The notes beneath the pieces are model-generated. The model worked only from the letters and a program-made list of their open reading frames with translations, ran no database searches and was not told the origin of the DNA. A program made the translations under genes and the position numbers. Positions 22,829 to 31,038 of a stretch of DNA of 64,000 nucleotides are shown here, one piece after another. The stretch spans positions 1 to 64,000 of the forward strand of contig PAZH01000048.1 in NCBI GenBank assembly GCA_002716125.1, given 5' to 3'. Source of the DNA: Rhodospirillaceae bacterium. GTDB lineage: Bacteria > Pseudomonadota > Alphaproteobacteria > UBA8366. Numbering within the stretch: the stretch's first letter is position 1; the number at the start of each line of letters is the position of its first letter.

Positions 22829-22854
22829 ATTAGAATAATTCTAGAGAGAATTAT
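22829..22854. promoter_or_regulatory. Irr-box-like (ICE) palindromes upstream of the rubrerythrin promoter
   Basis: ATTAGAATAATTCTAGA (22829-22845) matches 12 of the 14 fixed positions of the Irr iron-control element TTTAGAA-N3-TTCTAAA. It overlaps a second, perfect inverted repeat: ATAATTCT (22835-22842), spacer AGAG, AGAATTAT (22847-22854). The block lies three bases upstream of the -35 box and between irr and the rubrerythrin gene. Position suggests Irr (or another Fur-family protein) acting on this operon; a site upstream of -35 is compatible with activation as well as repression. Confidence 0.65.
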
Positions 22855-22875
22855 AAACACCCGCCTAATAACGGG

Positions 22876-23298
22876 TTAACTGTCGGATTTTACACGGACA
22901 ATTATATCGATGCGGTCGATCTTTGTACCGCTCGGCGGGCTTGGCAATTGACTGAGTTGGATGTCGCTATCGGAAATATCCGAAAGTTCGCCGGTATCTT
23001 CATTCAGCAAGTGATGGTGGTCCGACGTATTCGTGTCAAAATACGCACGACCCGATTCGACCACGACTTCGCGCAGCAACTTCGCTTTCGTAAATTGGTG
23101 GAGCGTGTTGTAAACGGTGGCCAGGGAGACTTTGATCCCGGCATCGATCGCTTCGCCATGAAGTTGTTCGGCGGTGACGTGCCGGTCGCTATCCTCAAGC
23201 AAGAGCTTCGCGAGCGCCAGCCGTTGGCGAGTCGGGCGGAGCCCGGCTGATTTCAAACGGTCAAGAACGCGGGCGTAAGGTCGAACAGTAGTCATCAT
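22876..23298 (-). CDS. irr: Fur-family iron response regulator Irr
   Basis: The 140-residue protein has a winged helix (LKSAGLRPTRQRLALAKLL, then KVSLATVYNTLHQFTKAKLL) and the Irr-type dimer domain with the HHH cluster in DTNTSDHHHLLNEDTGELSDI, while the C-terminal CxxC zinc motif of Fur is absent. In alphaproteobacteria Irr senses iron through haem and binds ICE boxes. The start is one of two adjacent ATGs (23298 or 23295). The rubrerythrin operon lies downstream on the same strand, with its own promoter in between. Confidence 0.9.
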   Translation of the reverse strand: MMTTVRPYARVLDRLKSAGLRPTRQRLALAKLLLEDSDRHVTAEQLHGEAIDAGIKVSLATVYNTLHQFTKAKLLREVVVESGRAYFDTNTSDHHHLLNEDTGELSDISDSDIQLSQLPSPPSGTKIDRIDIIVRVKSDS

Positions 23299-23407
23299 TT
23301 CTATATGGCTACGCGGATGTGACTTTTGAAGTGGCCGGACCATACGCAATAAGTTGCTGAAGGACAATGAAAATGGACCGGCCGATGCGCAAATTTAAAA
23401 CGATTGG

Positions 23408-23893
23408 TCATCCGCCGTCTTTTTGATTCGGCACATAAATCCAATCGCCGCCGGCGTCGTTCAGCCAGTCTGTGACATGACGCTCTAGATCGACCACTTC
23501 GTTCTCCGAGATCGATTTGCCCCGAACGGATTGACCCGCCCTATGGACTTCTTCGCGGTCGCCACAAACCAGATAATGCCAGGAAGGCAGGTCATTTCCT
23601 TGATGAATTAGCCGATAGGCACAGGTATCCGGCAACCACCTGAGTGTCGGTAAATTCTTTTGAGTCAGCTTGACGCAGTCGGGGACATTCTGTTGCCGAT
23701 TTGGGTAATCCGTACAGCGACATGTCGTCAAATCAAGGTATCCGCATGCGACGTCTGTCATGGCAATTTCGCCTGTATCCATGTCTTCTAATTTATGGAG
23801 ACAGCACTTGCCGCATCCGTCGCAGAGCGATTCCCATTCCTCCCGGGTCATTTGGTTCAGCCGCTTGCGACGCCAAAAGGGAACACTATTCAT
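23408..23893 (-). CDS. YcgN/YkgJ family cysteine-cluster protein (UPF0260)
   Basis: The 161-residue protein has the family N-terminal cluster [14 protein letters not shown], then further conserved Cys ([30 protein letters not shown]), suggesting a bound metal or Fe-S cluster. Function of the family is unknown. Its ATG overlaps the stop of the upstream membrane protein gene (ATGA), so the two are co-translated. Confidence 0.9.
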   Translation of the reverse strand: MNSVPFWRRKRLNQMTREEWESLCDGCGKCCLHKLEDMDTGEIAMTDVACGYLDLTTCRCTDYPNRQQNVPDCVKLTQKNLPTLRWLPDTCAYRLIHQGNDLPSWHYLVCGDREEVHRAGQSVRGKSISENEVVDLERHVTDWLNDAGGDWIYVPNQKDGG

Positions 23894-24297
23894 TGTGCCA
23901 GCCGAATTGTCGCGACGCCGACCGCAGCCAACTGGACGAATTGAATACCGACGTTCAATCGATGGAGGCGCGCGAATTTTGGCCGATCGTCGCTTCGTGC
24001 CTCGTCCAGCATTGGGAGCATGATCATGCGCAACAGAATGAACACGACGCCTGAGCCCGCCAAAAGCGATATTTCGATTGCGTATGCCCCGAGGATCAGA
24101 AATCCGGCTGCGCCGAACGTCAGAACCCCCATTGTCAGATAATACGACGGGAAAACCGCTTGCATTAAACGAACGGCGTCACGGCGACCGAGCGTCCGAA
24201 ACACCGTTGGCGCAAATGAGACCGTAAAAAGAACCATGCCGCCGAAGGCCGCGCCGGACAGCAAGACAGCCATCACGTGAAAGGTGAACCAATCCAT
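23890..24297 (-). CDS. DUF4149 family inner-membrane protein
   Basis: The 135-residue protein has four hydrophobic segments (about residues 4-28, 50-70, 72-95 and 115-133) with short loops, matching small DUF4149/TMEM205-like membrane proteins; [19 protein letters not shown] is typical. Function unknown. The ATG at 24297 was chosen over an upstream TTG; an ATG further up is blocked by a stop. Translation of the YcgN-like gene is coupled to it. Confidence 0.8.
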   Translation of the reverse strand: MDWFTFHVMAVLLSGAAFGGMVLFTVSFAPTVFRTLGRRDAVRLMQAVFPSYYLTMGVLTFGAAGFLILGAYAIEISLLAGSGVVFILLRMIMLPMLDEARSDDRPKFARLHRLNVGIQFVQLAAVGVATIRLAQ

Positions 24298-24450
24298 ACC
24301 GGAGAATAACCCCTCGACGCTCAATCAGACCATAAAAACCGCATGAATTGCTATCGGCGCTTGACAACACGATGGGGAATTTTGTCACAATCACTCTTGA
24401 GAGGTTCCAGGGGGGACCTTGAATTTGCTCCTGGGGGAGGGGCTAAAGCC

Positions 24451-25041
24451 TTGCGAAGAGTTACGGAAAAGCTGCGTGGGCTTGTTCCTGTTTTGTCAGC
24501 CTTGGTTTTGGTGGGCTGGGCAATTGTTGGGACTGCCGAAGCGCAACGCTCGAAGCTCTTGTTCGAGCATCCGTTCATTCATGCTGCCCGGAACGGGGAT
24601 TTGGCGGCGGTTCGCGACATGATCGCGCGCGGGGATACTCCGGAAATTCGGGATCATGTCGGCCAAACGCCGTTGATGATTGCGACAATTGCGGGCGATA
24701 TCGATATCGTTGAGGCGATAATCGCCGCTTCCAACACTTTGGATACAAAAGACAATAATGGGAATACAGCACTCGGATTAGCGGCTATCCAGGATCAGCT
24801 TGAGATCGCAACGCTTCTCTTGGAGAGTGGCGCCAATCCCAATGTGGTCAATCGTCTTGGTATGACGCCCCTTATGCTCGCCGCGAAGAATGGGCGGCTT
24901 ATACAGGCGGAGTTGATGTTACAGTTCAAGCCGGATGTATCTTTGAAAGACTACACCGGCCGCGGTCCCCTTGGTTGGGCACGTCAAAGCCGCAATCCGC
25001 AGATCGTTCGGCTCTTGGAGAGAGCGGGATTTGTCGATTAA
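24451..25041 (+). CDS. Exported ankyrin-repeat protein
   Basis: The product has a signal peptide (LVPVLSALVLVGWAIVGTAEA) followed by about five ankyrin repeats, visible from FEHPFIHAARNGDLAAVRDMIARG, GQTPLMIATIAGDIDIVEAII, GNTALGLAAIQDQLEIATLLLESGANP, GMTPLMLAAKNGRL and GRGPLGWARQSRNPQIVRLLERAG. It is likely periplasmic and mediates protein contacts. Start: TTG at 24451 has GGGGGAGGGG 8 bases upstream and gives a clean signal peptide; an in-frame ATG at 24343 would add 36 residues without ribosome site. Confidence 0.82.
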   Translation: MRRVTEKLRGLVPVLSALVLVGWAIVGTAEAQRSKLLFEHPFIHAARNGDLAAVRDMIARGDTPEIRDHVGQTPLMIATIAGDIDIVEAIIAASNTLDTKDNNGNTALGLAAIQDQLEIATLLLESGANPNVVNRLGMTPLMLAAKNGRLIQAELMLQFKPDVSLKDYTGRGPLGWARQSRNPQIVRLLERAGFVD

Positions 25042-25937
25042 AGCGCGTTGTCCGTTTGGACGCCGAGAATCCAAGCTTCTTCTAATTCAATTTGTCGTTT
25101 GACGTGCCCTGGGAGGGCCGGATCGCCTTCGAATAGCGGTGCGAGCGCGCCGACTGAATCAAGCTCGGCATAGCGCCGCCCAATCGCGGCGACCTGCCCT
25201 GCGTCCTTGGGGCGACCTCTCATGGGCCGTGGCGGCACCAGAGAGGGGTAAACTTCGGCCAACATTATCGCCGCCCGATCATCGCATCGAAGACCTGTTT
25301 CAAATGGCCAAATGTGGCAATCAAAAGCGATCCGGGGGTCTCGGCGTATCTGCCAGACCCGGGGTATGCCGGTGAGTACCTGACTGCCGACCGAGCCGGC
25401 CCCGGCCAGTTTCCAGACCGGTTGTGTCGATGGGATGCGAATGTCGCATAATCGTCGCTCTGCCAGATCGCCTTCGCCATGCGGCCGGCGATTTTGGCGC
25501 ACCAAGAAAGGACGAACCTCTTCGCGTGATAGACCCCAAAAAGGAAAGGGCTCGCCCGTTAGAGCGGCGTTTAGGCCTTCCGCGACATCGAACCGATTGT
25601 TTCTGTTGTCATCGTGATCGACCAGACGATCATCCAATTCCTGCCAGAGATTGCGCCACGGCAGTCCGCGTTTGCCTAACGCTCTTGCGGTACCGGCGGG
25701 AAAGCCGAATGGGAAATCGAAACCGATTAGAATACGCCGGCCAAGGTGCAGATTGATCGCCGCGAGTTGTATGATCCGTTCGGTGGCGTTCGCGCGCGTG
25801 GCTGGGTTTTCCAGGTGGGTCAATCGCAAACCGCGGCGTCCGCGCACCGTCAAGCCGAGCCAAATACTGTCTTTACCGCGGTTGGGAGCGTTGGCGGCAC
25901 TCCAGTCGACCATGAGATACGCGTCAAATACGGGCAT
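25038..25937 (-). CDS. Probable RNase-H-fold protein (DUF429-like), function unknown
   Basis: The 299-residue soluble protein starts MPVFDAYLMVDWSAANAP and contains GFDFPFGFP and LAEVYPSL. The order of acidic motifs (VDWSA, DFPFG, EVYPS) recalls DUF429 predicted nucleases with an RNase H fold. Alphaproteobacterial homologues are often labelled 'molybdopterin guanine dinucleotide synthesis' without evidence. It converges with the ankyrin gene (4-base overlap) and is divergent from the CobD/CbiB homologue. I assign only the fold, with caution. Confidence 0.5.
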   Translation of the reverse strand: MPVFDAYLMVDWSAANAPNRGKDSIWLGLTVRGRRGLRLTHLENPATRANATERIIQLAAINLHLGRRILIGFDFPFGFPAGTARALGKRGLPWRNLWQELDDRLVDHDDNRNNRFDVAEGLNAALTGEPFPFWGLSREEVRPFLVRQNRRPHGEGDLAERRLCDIRIPSTQPVWKLAGAGSVGSQVLTGIPRVWQIRRDPRIAFDCHIWPFETGLRCDDRAAIMLAEVYPSLVPPRPMRGRPKDAGQVAAIGRRYAELDSVGALAPLFEGDPALPGHVKRQIELEEAWILGVQTDNAL

Positions 25938-26036
25938 CGGGATAAACTAAACAAGGGCACCGTCGCTGTCAGTTCCCCTGTGGCGGCCTTATGAACCGGA
26001 TTGACCAATATTGGTAACAACGCTCATTCTTAGAGC

Positions 26037-27035
26037 ATGTACTTGCATCCGGACCTCGCGATTTACGCCACCGATCGTTTTGTATTGGCGTGCATCGCGC
26101 TTTTTTTAGAGGCGGTTATCGGCCGCATGTCCTGGTTGTTTCGGATAATTCCGCACCCCTTTGCGATACTTCGCTCGTCGGCGGCTTTTCTCGGCCGCCG
26201 ATTGAATCGGAGCCGTCGAGGGCCCCGGGCGCTTATTGTGCGAGGCGCGATTGTGACCGGCTTCTTGTGCTGCGTGACCGGTAGCGTCGGTTGGATGATC
26301 TCAAGTTGGGGGGAGACATATCCGGCCGGATGGGTGGTGGACCTAATGTTTTTGGTCTTTTTTGTCTCGCAGCGCGGCAGCTATTCCGACGCGTCGCGCA
26401 CGGTGCGTGCGCAAAGCAAGAACGGCCTTGTGGCCGGGCGGAAAGCGTTGGCGCGTTATCACAAAGGGCGCATCGATGCATTGGATGAACATGGAATCTA
26501 CCGATCCTTGACGGAGCACTTGGCGGCCGAGATGGGTCGATGGCTCATTGGTCCACTGTTCTGGTATTTGGTGGGCGGCCTGCCGGCGCTGCTTGTTTAT
26601 GCGACGATTGTGGCCGCTGTCGATGCGTTGGCCGCGGACGACGAAAGCCGGGCGGGCTTTGGCTGGACAGCTAGCCGACTGGAATTTATGGCAGGTTGGC
26701 TACCCGGTCGAATTGCCGGAGTCTTTGTGGTCCTGGCGAGTTTGCTCGCGCCGACGGCGCGCCCTATTCGTGCCGCCCGGATCATGGTGTGCATGGCGCG
26801 CTCTTCACCTTCGCCTGCGCATGGTTGGCCTGCCGCCGCGATGGCCGGCGCGCTCTCGCTTGAGATCGCCGGGCCCAATTCGACGGAAGGGCGAGAGCTT
26901 CCCTGGATTGGCGAAGGGTCGGCCCGCGCAACCGTGCGGGATGCCCACCGCGCCCTTCTACTATTCGGCTATGTTTGCGTTATGAATGCCGTCTTTATTC
27001 TAGGCGGTGCGATCGGGCGAATTTTGTGGCTATGA
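26037..27035 (+). CDS. cobD: CobD/CbiB family protein (adenosylcobinamide-phosphate synthase homologue)
   Basis: The 332-residue membrane protein shows the CbiB signature block near the C-terminus (HGWPAAAMAGALSLEIAGP, then LPWIGEG and AHRALLLFG) and the N-terminal segment with LEAVIGRM, HPF and LNRSRRG. CbiB attaches aminopropanol to cobyric acid in B12 synthesis. The sequence departs from typical CbiB in its central part and no other corrin-pathway gene lies within reach except a histidine phosphatase 1.4 kb away that could be CobC-like. No cobalamin riboswitch is visible upstream. Confidence 0.75.
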   Translation: MYLHPDLAIYATDRFVLACIALFLEAVIGRMSWLFRIIPHPFAILRSSAAFLGRRLNRSRRGPRALIVRGAIVTGFLCCVTGSVGWMISSWGETYPAGWVVDLMFLVFFVSQRGSYSDASRTVRAQSKNGLVAGRKALARYHKGRIDALDEHGIYRSLTEHLAAEMGRWLIGPLFWYLVGGLPALLVYATIVAAVDALAADDESRAGFGWTASRLEFMAGWLPGRIAGVFVVLASLLAPTARPIRAARIMVCMARSSPSPAHGWPAAAMAGALSLEIAGPNSTEGRELPWIGEGSARATVRDAHRALLLFGYVCVMNAVFILGGAIGRILWL

Positions 27036-27042
27036 GAAAAGC

Positions 27043-27732
27043 CTAATTCGGCGGTAAAAACAGGCTGTCACGAAGCGTGTCGGCCTGCGGATTGCGGAAG
27101 CGACCTTCAATCACGACGGCACGGGCTTCCGCGGCTGGATCGCTGTAATAATCGGCCGTGAATTCGGAGCGAGGGTAGATCACCGCCCCTTCGAAACTAA
27201 ATCCGGCAAACGCGCCTTGATTGATCGAATAGGTTAGTATGTCGGCACCAAGATTCACGGTCGTTCCCGCTTTTGCGCCGACCCCATAGGGACCAATGGC
27301 GGCGTTGACGTCCGCCCCGAGTTTCACCTTTTGCTTCAGAACGGCATTGAGACCACGCTCGGTCATAATGATGAGCATGACTTCGGCCGACTGGGCGCCA
27401 ATCTGTAAGCCAAAGCTGCCAGAGCCCATGAAATAGAAGGCGGGATAGCTCCAACGATCGTTCGTGCCTTTCGCCATCAAGACACCGCTGCCGCCCTCGG
27501 CACCAAAGAAAAAAGCCCCTTTGTACAAGTTCGGGAATATCAGTACCCCCTTCGCCTACCGCAGTGCATCTTTTACGGAAACGCCAATTCGTTCGTTTTG
27601 GAGGAGCTTTTGAACGGAAATATGGGCCTTTTGGATCATCTCTTCCTGTTCGGTGATCGCGTGTCCAGGCTGGCTCGACAGAACGAAGCCGATCACGGCA
27701 AAGATGAACACTGGGCGAAAGAGCGATTTCAT
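27043..27732 (-). pseudogene. SYLF-domain (Ysc84-like) exported protein, interrupted by an in-frame TAG
   Basis: Translation from the ATG at 27732 gives a signal peptide (LFRPVFIFAVIGFVLSSQPGHA) and the start of a SYLF domain, ending ...VSVKDALR at a TAG (27556-27558). The same frame continues at once with AKGVLIFPNLYKGAFFFGAEGGSGVLMAK and runs through the rest of the domain to 27043. The join is exactly what SYLF proteins show (...LR-x-AKGVLIFP), so a single substitution has created the stop. The domain is otherwise intact. Whether it is a dead gene, a sequencing error or a readthrough case cannot be settled here. Confidence 0.8.
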
Positions 27733-27826
27733 CGAAAATCTCCAACGGCACATAACTCTGATACCCCTACCCTACAACATATAGTACGTCAATTGACAGG
27801 TAGCGCGATATCTATATCGACTCGGC

Positions 27827-28375
27827 CTAGTGCACGCGTTCGATGTGGCCCTTGCCTTCGATCTCTCCGATGATTGAATCCGGAGCTGCATTCCCGCGTA
27901 AAATTAAATTGTAAATCAATGTCGAACGCGGGTTCATCGATTCGGCCGGTATCAAGACGAGCGATTCGTTAACGACTGGCTCGGCGGTAGATTTCCGTTC
28001 CATTTTCAGCGCTTCTCCGAAGCGGGCGGATAAGATCATCGTATCGGCGGGAAAGCGAATTTCGATAGGGTGTTTAAACTGATCTTTGGTCACGATTTCT
28101 TTCGTCATATTGAACAAGCCGAACCGGACCAAAGTCAGGCCGTCATGCGTCTCGGCGCCTACGACGTCCGTCAGTTCGGGAAAGCGGTCTAGCAAAGCCT
28201 TCTTGGCTTTCGATAGGGGTGTCGCGACCCATTCGTAAGCGAATCCAAGTTCCTTCTCGGCTTCGACGCTGGCTTCCATTCGCGGCCGGCGATGATGCAT
28301 CCAGACGAACAGTCCGATCAGCATTGCGATGATGACGATGCCAACCGTGTTATCGAAAGAAATCGGTATATCCAT
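27827..28375 (-). CDS. Hypothetical membrane-anchored protein
   Basis: The 182-residue protein has one N-terminal membrane segment (VGIVIIAMLIGLFVWM) followed by HHRRPRME and a soluble region of about 150 residues (ELGFAYEWVATPLSKAKKALLDRFPEL; ESLVLIPAESMNPRSTL). I do not recognise a family. The soluble part is probably cytoplasmic, given the positively charged residues after the segment. It lies 45 bases downstream of the histidine phosphatase on the same strand. Confidence 0.65.
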   Translation of the reverse strand: MDIPISFDNTVGIVIIAMLIGLFVWMHHRRPRMEASVEAEKELGFAYEWVATPLSKAKKALLDRFPELTDVVGAETHDGLTLVRFGLFNMTKEIVTKDQFKHPIEIRFPADTMILSARFGEALKMERKSTAEPVVNESLVLIPAESMNPRSTLIYNLILRGNAAPDSIIGEIEGKGHIERVH

Positions 28376-28420
28376 GCGGGCGACACTAGCAAGCCGTCCC
28401 GCGTCGAGCCAGCGGAGTCC

Positions 28421-29044
28421 TCAGCCGAAGGTTCGATTCACGCAGACAATTCGCCAAATACCGCTATCGTCACCTGACTCGATGTGGTCGAGACGCGTCA
28501 GCGATAAATTCTCTAATGAAAAGGAGAGGCTGGTTTCCGGATCGAGGCCGAGCGCATACGAAAGGGCGGCGCGAATCGCGCCAGCGTGCGCGACGGCAAT
28601 GACGTCTTTTCCGGCGGCCAACGCCGTGTGCCGGATAATCGCAGGCACAACCCGCCCCACCACGTCCGAGTAACTCTCTCCATTCGGCGGGCGTTCGTAA
28701 GCAGGGGCGAGCCAGCCTTTGTGCGGGAGACTTTCCCGAACGGCGGCGAATTCGTCGTAGGACAAGCCCTGCCAATCCCCAAAATCTTGCTCGCGGAACG
28801 CGGGCTCTCGGTGTTCTTCCGCCCAAGCGGCTCCCGCGTCGCGGAGCGCATCCGCCGTTGCGACGGCGCGCTTCAGGTCGCTCACGATGGCGACGCCGTC
28901 CATCGGCAACGTTGCAGCGAGACCGTGGATGGATGTCTCCGTTCCTGCAAAATCTGCCGGCACGTCGCTCTGTCCATAAATTTTGCCGGCATGTTCGGTG
29001 ACCGGCGCATGCCGGATCCACCACCACCGTGTTTCCCTGCTCAT
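28421..29044 (-). CDS. Histidine phosphatase family protein (possibly CobC-like)
   Basis: The 207-residue protein carries the phosphohistidine motif as WIRHAPV (RHA instead of the usual RHG), the second catalytic elements FREQDFGDWQGLSYDEF and the late His in VAVAHAGAIRAALSY. The ...GKIYGQSDVPAD segment is like alpha-ribazole phosphatase (CobC), which would fit the CobD/CbiB homologue nearby, but phosphoglycerate-mutase-like relatives share these features. Substrate is uncertain. Confidence 0.82.
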   Translation of the reverse strand: MSRETRWWWIRHAPVTEHAGKIYGQSDVPADFAGTETSIHGLAATLPMDGVAIVSDLKRAVATADALRDAGAAWAEEHREPAFREQDFGDWQGLSYDEFAAVRESLPHKGWLAPAYERPPNGESYSDVVGRVVPAIIRHTALAAGKDVIAVAHAGAIRAALSYALGLDPETSLSFSLENLSLTRLDHIESGDDSGIWRIVCVNRTFG

Positions 29045-29159
29045 CGGGCCTCGCTTTCGGATCGTCTTGTTTAATTGAGGTATTCGCGGCGCGTCGGCAA
29101 GAGCAAACGGCGACGGTTCGGACTTGCGCGCTATTGCAAGTCGTGGTGGCCTTGAAGAG

Positions 29160-30458
29160 ATGACTGATACATATTTCGAACGGCGACTGCCGGTGCTACC
29201 GGTCAGGTTGCGAACGCTGCTGCTGATTCGCTGGATCGCGGCGGCTGGCCAATTGGCGACGGTTCTGGTCGTCCATTTCGGCCTTGGTTACGAATTACCG
29301 CTCACCTACTGTCTTTCCGCCATAACGGTTCTGGTGATCTCGAACCTTGTGATGACGGCAATGCGTTCGGGCGGCGCGCGTCTCGGGGACGGGCAGGCAT
29401 TGACGTTATTGGTATTCGATGCGCTCCAGTTATCCAGTTTGCTGTATTTGACCGGCGGTCTCGACAATCCCTTCGCCATTTTGATCCTGGCGCCGGTCTT
29501 GGTTTCTGCGACGATCCTGTCGCGCCGCGCGACCATCACATTGACCGCCCTTGCGGTCTTGTCGATTACAGTCCTCGCTTATTTTCACTTTCCGTTGCCA
29601 TGGTCTCCGGACCGGCTTGTCCTGCCTCTGCCGTACGTTCTTGGAATATGGACCGCGCTTGCAGTCGCGACGGTATTCATCTCGGCCTATGTTTGGGCTG
29701 TCGCGGATGAAGCGCGGCACATGTCGGAAGCCCTTTCGGAGACGCAAGCCGCGTTGGCTCGCGCGCAAGGCCTTGCGGCGCTCGATGGACTGGCAGCGGC
29801 GGCGGCGCACGAGCTCGGTACACCTCTCGCAACGATCGCCGTCGTCTCGAATGAGTTGTCGCGCGAGATACCGGCGGATAGCCCGTTGGCCGAGGATGTA
29901 CAGTTGTTGTTGAGTCAGTCCGAGCGTTGCCGCGATATTCTCGCGGACATTGCGGCGGAGCCGGAAGAGCGCGGCGGTATGCCGTTTGAAGCGTTGCCGC
30001 TGTCCGTTTTCTTGCAAGGCGTTATCGACGACACGGCAAGCGGTGTTGCGGATGTCCGTGTTGAAATAGACCTGGACGCGGGCGAGGACGAGCCGAATGT
30101 GGGCCAGCGTCCGGAAATTCTGCGCGGGCTGGGCAACCTTATTCAGAATGCGGAGCAATTCGCGCGGAGCCGTGTCGTTGTGTCGGTGGGGTGGGATGCG
30201 CAGAATGTTCGCATTCGCATTCGAGACGATGGTCCCGGCTTTTCAGCCGGTGTGTTGGCGGTCATCGGCGAGCCCTATATTTCAACGCGTGCCGAGCGCG
30301 GGGATCACATGGGTCTCGGAATCTTCATTGCGCAAAGCTTGCTTGAACGGTCCGGTGCGACGTTATCGTTCCGCAACCGGGGAGGCGGTGTGGTTGCCAT
30401 CTCCTGGCCGCGCAGTATGCTGGACCTGACCGCCGACGAGCCCGAAACCGGGCATTAG
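29160..30458 (+). CDS. regB: Redox-sensing histidine kinase RegB/ActS/PrrB
   Basis: The 432-residue kinase has an N-terminal domain with about six membrane segments (residues 20-180) including the quinone-site loop GGLDNPF (99-105), the H-box AAAAAHELGTPLATI with His217, the redox-active cysteine C257 in SQSERCRDIL, and an ATPase domain (NLIQNAEQF, DDGPGFS, GLGIFIAQSLLERSG). These are the diagnostic features of RegB, which controls respiration and fixation genes by aerobic quinone redox state. ATG at 29160 with GAAGAG upstream. Its response regulator follows 24 bases later. Confidence 0.95.
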   Translation: MTDTYFERRLPVLPVRLRTLLLIRWIAAAGQLATVLVVHFGLGYELPLTYCLSAITVLVISNLVMTAMRSGGARLGDGQALTLLVFDALQLSSLLYLTGGLDNPFAILILAPVLVSATILSRRATITLTALAVLSITVLAYFHFPLPWSPDRLVLPLPYVLGIWTALAVATVFISAYVWAVADEARHMSEALSETQAALARAQGLAALDGLAAAAAHELGTPLATIAVVSNELSREIPADSPLAEDVQLLLSQSERCRDILADIAAEPEERGGMPFEALPLSVFLQGVIDDTASGVADVRVEIDLDAGEDEPNVGQRPEILRGLGNLIQNAEQFARSRVVVSVGWDAQNVRIRIRDDGPGFSAGVLAVIGEPYISTRAERGDHMGLGIFIAQSLLERSGATLSFRNRGGGVVAISWPRSMLDLTADEPETGH

Positions 30459-30482
30459 CGATTTAGAGGAGCGTTGACGTTC

Positions 30483-31034
30483 ATGACCGAGTCGAACGTA
30501 AGGATCAACGACCGAAGTTTACTGATCGTCGATGACGACACACCGCTGCGTACTCGATTGGCGCGGGCTATGGAGTCGCGCGGGTTTACCGTGGCGGCCG
30601 CGGAAAGCGTGGCCGAAGGTGTCGAGTTCGCTATGGAAAGCCCGCCGGCCTATGCGGTCATAGATCTGCGATTGGATGACGGTAACGGGTTCGAGGTTGT
30701 GCAAGCGATTCAGCAAGCGCGTCCCGATTGTCGAATCGTCATGCTGACGGGGTATGGCAACATCGCCACGGCGGTTGCCGCGATAAAGGCGGGTGCCGTT
30801 GACTATCTGCCGAAACCGGCGAATGCGGACGACATCACGGCGTCTTTGTTGGAAACGGAGAAAGCGTTGCCGGGCCCGCCAAAAGACCCGATGTCGGCGG
30901 ACCGGGTCCGGTGGGAGCATATTCAGCGGGTGTTCGAGCAGTGCGGCCGAAATGTTTCGGAGACGGCGCGCCGCTTAAAAATGCACCGCCGAACCTTGCA
31001 GCGTATTCTCAATAAGCACGCCCCGCGTAGCTAA
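30483..31034 (+). CDS. regA: Response regulator RegA/ActR/PrrA
   Basis: The 183-residue protein has a receiver domain (acidic pocket IVDDD at 15-19, phosphoryl Asp61 in AVIDLRLDDGNG, switch Thr in MLTGYG, Lys in YLPKP) and a short Fis-like helix-turn-helix (GRNVSETARRLKMHRRTLQRILNKHAP). This compact receiver plus Fis-HTH architecture is typical of RegA. AGAGGAG at 30465-30471 is 11 bases from the chosen ATG; a TTG at 30474 is too close to it. Partner of the adjacent RegB. Confidence 0.95.
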   Translation: MTESNVRINDRSLLIVDDDTPLRTRLARAMESRGFTVAAAESVAEGVEFAMESPPAYAVIDLRLDDGNGFEVVQAIQQARPDCRIVMLTGYGNIATAVAAIKAGAVDYLPKPANADDITASLLETEKALPGPPKDPMSADRVRWEHIQRVFEQCGRNVSETARRLKMHRRTLQRILNKHAPRS

Positions 31035-31038
31035 AGGC

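Noticed and set aside
25938-26036. Cobalamin riboswitch before the CobD/CbiB homologue
   Set aside because: The upstream gap is only about 100 bases and has none of the conserved B12-box sequence or a terminator hairpin.
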